From Patescibacteria group bacterium (GTDB lineage Bacteria > Patescibacteriota > Kazan-3B-28): a DNA stretch of 7,663 nt. Position numbers and translations under genes: made by a program. Below, piece after piece: positions 5,263 to 7,663 of the stretch (position 1 is its first letter; each line of letters starts with the position of its first letter). The notes below the pieces were generated by a model. That model had not been told where the DNA came from. It searched no databases and saw only the letters and a list, made by a program, of their open reading frames with translations. The DNA is taken from the NCBI GenBank assembly GCA_022703745.1, contig JAKLDB010000022.1, positions 1 through 7,663 on the forward strand, given 5' to 3'.

Positions 5263-5527
5263 TGGAGCCGACGACCGGGATTGAACCGGTGACCCCCTCC
5301 TTCATATTGCTTCGCTTTTACTTGAACCTTATAGCGAAGATTAGACTGTATATCAGGCATATCCATATCGGACTTAGCCTCTCTTGGCAGTCGTTCGGGC
5401 GATAATTCGCCACGGTCTCAACCTGTGTTTCGGTCTTTAACCGTTATTCGAGAGTGCGTTACAGCATTTCTCCTGTAACGGGCAAATTTTTACCATGGAG
5501 GTGCTCTACCAGCTGAGCTACGTCGGC
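5263..5527 (-). tRNA. tRNA-Thr (anticodon GGU), interrupted by a group I intron
   Basis: The 5' exon (5492-5527, 36 nt) holds acceptor GCCGACG, D-arm GCTC/GAGC, anticodon 5' strand CCTCC and loop bases AT-GGT. The 3' exon (5263-5302) holds loop bases AA, GGAGG, variable GGGTC, T-arm ACCGG/CCGGT around TTCAATC, acceptor CGTCGGC, U73 and CCA. Joined, they give a perfect 5-bp anticodon stem and the seven-base loop AUGGUAA, anticodon GGU. The interruption lies between positions 36 and 37. With tRNA-Thr(UGU) in the same cluster, the GGU species should be the main decoder of ACC/ACU, so splicing would matter for growth. Confidence 0.93.
5303..5491 (-). ncRNA. Group I self-splicing intron (IC3-like, 189 nt, no ORF)
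   Basis: The 5' exon ends in U (U36) and the intron ends in G, the standard group I borders. Its first bases, AAAAAUUUG, resemble the start of cyanobacterial tRNA-Leu introns (AAAAUUGAG). A 3-bp P1 forms between exon GGU and GCC (intron 9-11, with the U-G splice-site wobble). P2 is a perfect 8-bp hairpin CGUUACAG/CUGUAACG. P9 is CUUCGCU/AGCGAAG, 7 bp, close to the 3' end. P7 is plausibly AGGCU with AGUCU, keeping the G-C pair that binds guanosine. P3-P6 could be drawn in more than one way by eye. It encodes no protein, so maturation must rely on the RNA or on host proteins. Confidence 0.85.
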
Positions 5528-5538
5528 AAATACGCTAA

Positions 5539-6123
5539 CTACTTTAGCATACCCACTAAAATGTCGCGTAATTTCTTATTGTTAAAGTAAACTGTAACTA
5601 CCCCATATTCCGATTTTTTCCGATAAGTACCTTTTCCTTGTGATGGACTTACCACAATCGTCGGTAAAAACTGTTCTCTTGTGATATTCAATTCTTTTAA
5701 CCAATAGGCAACAGCGTTTTCTGGATTAATATCTTCGAAAATCTGCAAACCGTATCTAATTCTACCCTCAGATACTCCACAAATTTCAATCAAGAACTTA
5801 ATAAATTTTCGTAATAGAGCTGGATCAGTATTCCCTAGTCGCACTGCGGTTGGATTGGCTTTCGTTCCTTCTCCCCAATACAGACCAAGCCCCCAACCCA
5901 ACAATTCAGCTTCGGCAGTCGTTTGAGGTGTTTTGAAGCAAAATGGATCGCCGTTGGGATTGTGCTTGAGATAAACTGCATCACTTCTGCTTCTCCTACT
6001 AATGTGCTGCTTGTCGAGATGCCACTGAACCTTGTGAACCGACCAGTTATTTTGTTTTGCAATCTCTGCCATCGACATCCCTGCCTTATACATCATCCCA
6101 ATTTTATCGACAGCTTCCCCCAT
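5539..6123 (-). CDS. HTH plus LAGLIDADG-like protein (putative homing-endonuclease relative)
   Basis: The 194-residue protein starts with a helix-turn-helix (about 16-40, MSMAEIAKQNNWSVHKVQWHL) followed by a basic ISRRSRS linker. From residue 72 comes a domain with one LAGLIDADG-like helix, LLGWGLGLYWGEG (74-86, with the acidic Glu-85), then LGNTDPALLRKFIKFL and a C-terminal strand-helix SEYGVVTVYFNNKKLRDIL (171-189), as in single-motif LAGLIDADG proteins that act as dimers. I recall similar HTH-YWGEG proteins in CPR genomes, usually annotated as hypothetical. It starts 7 nt after the TPR gene and stops 11 nt before the intron-bearing tRNA-Thr. The ribosome binding site is weak. Cleavage activity and target are unproven; a DNA-binding regulator is an alternative. 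Confidence 0.65.
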   Translation of the reverse strand: MGEAVDKIGMMYKAGMSMAEIAKQNNWSVHKVQWHLDKQHISRRSRSDAVYLKHNPNGDPFCFKTPQTTAEAELLGWGLGLYWGEGTKANPTAVRLGNTDPALLRKFIKFLIEICGVSEGRIRYGLQIFEDINPENAVAYWLKELNITREQFLPTIVVSPSQGKGTYRKKSEYGVVTVYFNNKKLRDILVGMLK

Positions 6124-6130
6124 AATCCCA

Positions 6131-6709
6131 TTACTTTAATTTCTCTTCCGCTTGTTTTAAAAGTTCTTTTGTCTGTTCGTCTCTCGGATCTAGAATAATT
6201 GCTTTCTCATATGCATCTGCTGCTTTCCTATATTTCTTGGTCATAAAGTAGGCTAGACCTAAGTTCACTAATCTAGATGGAACCTTATCGTTGATTGCTA
6301 TAGACTTCTCATATGCTTCTATTGCTTCATCGTAATCTTCCATCTGGTAATAGAGCAGACCAAGATTGTTGTAGAAAGTATCATTCTCCGACTCTAGCTT
6401 CAATGCCTGTTTTAGCGCAGACTTTGCATCCTTGAAGTTCTTGTCTTGCAGATATATGAGACCTAGCTTGTTGTACAGAGCAGCAGCATCTGGTTCTTTG
6501 GCTAAGATTTTCAAATACATACTTTCCGCTTTCTTCAGCTCACCTTTTTCAAAGTATTCATCCGCCTGTTCTCGCGGTGTTTTCTCCCTGTCCTCATCAT
6601 TGATTACCCCATCCTTATTCCTATCTGTCATTGCCAAATCTACCGGCAATTTCCGCAAGATCATGATAAGCACTAGAACCGTTGCTAAAAATACAATTAT
6701 CTCCCACAT
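6131..6709 (-). CDS. Membrane-anchored TPR protein with an EF-hand-like loop
   Basis: Residues 2-18 form one hydrophobic segment (WEIIVFLATVLVLIMIL), a likely membrane anchor followed by RK. The loop DRNKDGVINDED (29-40) has the D-x-N-x-D-G-x-I spacing of an EF-hand or dockerin-type calcium site. Residues 46-192 are about four TPR units, for example NNLGLLYYQMEDYDEAIEAYEKSI. The repeats probably hold a protein partner near the membrane; topology by the positive-inside rule is uncertain. The start is supported by AAGGGG 8 nt upstream. A promoter precedes it, and the 7-nt gap to the LAGLIDADG-like gene suggests one transcript that may run on into the tRNA cluster. No specific function can be assigned. 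Confidence 0.85.
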   Translation of the reverse strand: MWEIIVFLATVLVLIMILRKLPVDLAMTDRNKDGVINDEDREKTPREQADEYFEKGELKKAESMYLKILAKEPDAAALYNKLGLIYLQDKNFKDAKSALKQALKLESENDTFYNNLGLLYYQMEDYDEAIEAYEKSIAINDKVPSRLVNLGLAYFMTKKYRKAADAYEKAIILDPRDEQTKELLKQAEEKLK

Positions 6710-6737
6710 AAAAATAACCCCTTAGTTAGACGCAAAT

Positions 6738-6765
6738 AGTATATCAGAAAGGGAGTTCCAGTCCA
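6738..6765 (-). promoter_or_regulatory. Promoter for the TPR gene and the genes after it
   Basis: On the minus strand, the extended -10 TGATATACT (6738-6746) is preceded by TGGACT (6760-6765), 16 nt before the TATACT hexamer. No strong promoter is evident just before the tRNA cluster, so this may also feed the tRNAs. Confidence 0.5.
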
Positions 6766-6785
6766 GCAAATCTGATAAATAAAAT

Positions 6786-6813
6786 GACCGCCCTGCTGTA
6801 CGACAGGACGGCC
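6786..6813 (-). terminator. Intrinsic terminator after the 196-residue gene
   Basis: On the minus strand a stem of 11 consecutive pairs (GGCCGUCCUGU with its complement, some G-U pairs) is followed by AUUUUAUUUA. It begins 17 nt past the stop codon at 6831. Confidence 0.75.
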
Positions 6814-6830
6814 AAGTTGGAATCGTGAAC

Positions 6831-7421
6831 TTAAAAGGTGCAAGAGAAAAGCTCGGGAGGAAGTTTGAGATCCCAGTAGGCAAGCCGCGCCCGATTGAGC
6901 TCCGAATGGGAAAACAATTCCATCATCCGAAACAACTCTACAATCAGAGGTTCGGACTCCTTTTGAAAGAACTTTTCAAAGCCCTTCCAATGAAGAAAAA
7001 GAACGGGCATAGGTCCCTCGTCTTGCAACAAACCCCTTGCCGGCAATCCATCCGCCAAGCGGTCGGCTTGAGGATTTGTGTAGAGTTGATACACCACGCC
7101 TTGAATCACCCCGTGCGGAGATGTTTCTACGATCAGGTTCAAGCCTTTGATATTGCCCAAGACACGATGAACCTCTTCTCGAGTAAGTTGCCGTCTGACC
7201 TCCATCCTGGTTTCCTTACCAGTCGTTCCGTAGTGCGGATTTGGAATACCCGACGGTCCCACTCCCGTCAAAGTGGCAGTCGTGAATAAATGCTCCTGCC
7301 GACTGATAGTCTGCTTATCCAGATGCTTAAGCCACTCAATCTCTTCCCGATATTTCTTGGCCGTACAACCAAGTTTTTGTAGCTCCTCTGGTGGATTACC
7401 ACGGTATCGAATTTCCACCAT
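6831..7421 (-). CDS. Unrecognised 196-residue soluble protein
   Basis: I do not recognise this protein. It has no signal peptide, membrane segment or obvious catalytic motif. Visible stretches include a Gly/Pro-rich part TLTGVGPSGIPNPHYG (50-65), a likely alpha/beta core VLGNIKGLNLIVETSPHGVIQGVVYQLY (87-114) and an amphipathic C-terminal helix region FEKFFQKESEPLIVELFRMMELF (148-170). The start is well set by GGAGGTGAGGTGA just upstream. Coding is supported by that strong ribosome binding site, a clean terminator after it and ordinary amino-acid composition. It starts 74 nt after the stop of the upstream gene on the same strand and may share its promoter. Confidence 0.7.
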   Translation of the reverse strand: MVEIRYRGNPPEELQKLGCTAKKYREEIEWLKHLDKQTISRQEHLFTTATLTGVGPSGIPNPHYGTTGKETRMEVRRQLTREEVHRVLGNIKGLNLIVETSPHGVIQGVVYQLYTNPQADRLADGLPARGLLQDEGPMPVLFLHWKGFEKFFQKESEPLIVELFRMMELFSHSELNRARLAYWDLKLPPELFSCTF

Positions 7422-7495
7422 TCACCTCACCTCCAAATCAAGGAACATTTCTTCAATGCCCCCATGGATTTACCGCTCCCAATCTATCACATTTC

Positions 7496-7663
7496 CTACA
7501 AAGCCAACAGAAGTGTGTCTATAGCCCCTCTTAGATTCACATTGTCTCGTATCTGTTCTATTGCATCTCCCATCTGCTTAAGGCCTCTAGCTGCTTTTTT
7601 CTCCGGTAGCATATCTCGATACACCAACATTCCTGTATGGATAAAGTTTATTGCATCCTCTCT
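7496..7663 (-). CDS. holB: C-terminus of a probable DNA polymerase III delta' (or related clamp-loader) subunit, cut by the window edge
   Basis: Reading the minus strand from the right edge, 55 residues are open until a TAG at 7496-7498. The segment is helical, and its end DNVNLRGAIDTLLLAL resembles the N-x-N-x-R-x-x-L-E-x-L-L-L-x-L ending of DNA polymerase III delta' and gamma/tau proteins. The preceding residues (KKAARGLKQMGDAIEQI) fit the collar-domain helix. In many bacteria holB lies next to tmk, which is present about 4 kb away. Only the tail is visible, so the name is tentative; that a protein-coding end is here is more certain. Confidence 0.5.
   Translation of the reverse strand, partial: REDAINFIHTGMLVYRDMLPEKKAARGLKQMGDAIEQIRDNVNLRGAIDTLLLAL

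Noticed and set aside
5303..5491. The tRNA interruption as a protein-spliced (archaeal-type) intron or an integrated element
   Set aside because: There is no bulge-helix-bulge at the borders and no repeat flanks. The U/G borders and P1, P2, P9 helices fit group I instead.
6825..7289. A 154-codon plus-strand frame opposite the unrecognised gene
   Set aside because: The minus-strand frame is longer, has a strong ribosome binding site and a matching terminator; the plus frame has none of these and ends in an unstructured Arg/Ser-rich tail.

Overview
The window (7,663 bases, moderate GC by eye, densely packed) looks like core chromosome from a bacterium with a reduced genome, most likely a Patescibacteria/CPR lineage of the Microgenomates kind. 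This placement is an inference. It rests on a tRNA interrupted by a small group I intron, on ribosomal proteins L1 and L12 with extra N-terminal tails, on a small HTH plus LAGLIDADG-like protein of a style I associate with those genomes, and on a reshuffled ribosomal-protein cluster with no secE/nusG or rpoB beside it. The visible tRNAs encode their own CCA ends. All ten visible stop codons are TAA or TAG.

Layout. 1-675 (minus) is the N-terminal part of tRNA-guanine transglycosylase (tgt), cut by the left edge, with its own promoter. 805-1849 (minus) is rplL preceded by rplJ (L12, L10), driven by a good promoter near 1965-1993 through a leader of about 110 nt. That leader ends in a hairpin plus six U directly before rplJ, which has the layout of an L10 autoregulatory attenuator. 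Divergent from it is thyX (2064-2870, plus), facing tmk (2923-3600, minus) across a shared bidirectional terminator. 3753-5022 (minus) is rplK-rplA, and directly upstream on the same strand are tRNA-Thr(UGU), tRNA-Tyr(GUA) and tRNA-Thr(GGU). The last is split by a 189-nt group I intron just after anticodon base 36. Upstream again are a LAGLIDADG-like gene (5539-6123) and a membrane-anchored TPR protein (6131-6709). A separate unit holds an unrecognised 196-aa protein (6831-7421) with its own terminator. The right edge cuts the C-terminus of what is probably the DNA polymerase III delta' subunit (7496-7663).

Functional themes. The dominant theme is translation: stalk proteins L10/L12, the L1 stalk protein, L11, three tRNAs and a tRNA-modifying enzyme. 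A dTMP module sits inside the ribosomal-protein cluster: ThyX makes dTMP and Tmk phosphorylates it. It separates rplK-rplA from rplJ-rplL, which are adjacent in most bacteria.

The most unusual part is 5263-6123: an interrupted tRNA-Thr(GGU) whose intron has no ORF, with a free-standing homing-endonuclease-like gene ending 11 nt before the tRNA. No CRISPR array, insertion sequence or integrase is visible. No gene-free stretch exceeds 300 bases; the longest, 1850-2063, is filled by the L10 leader and two divergent promoters.
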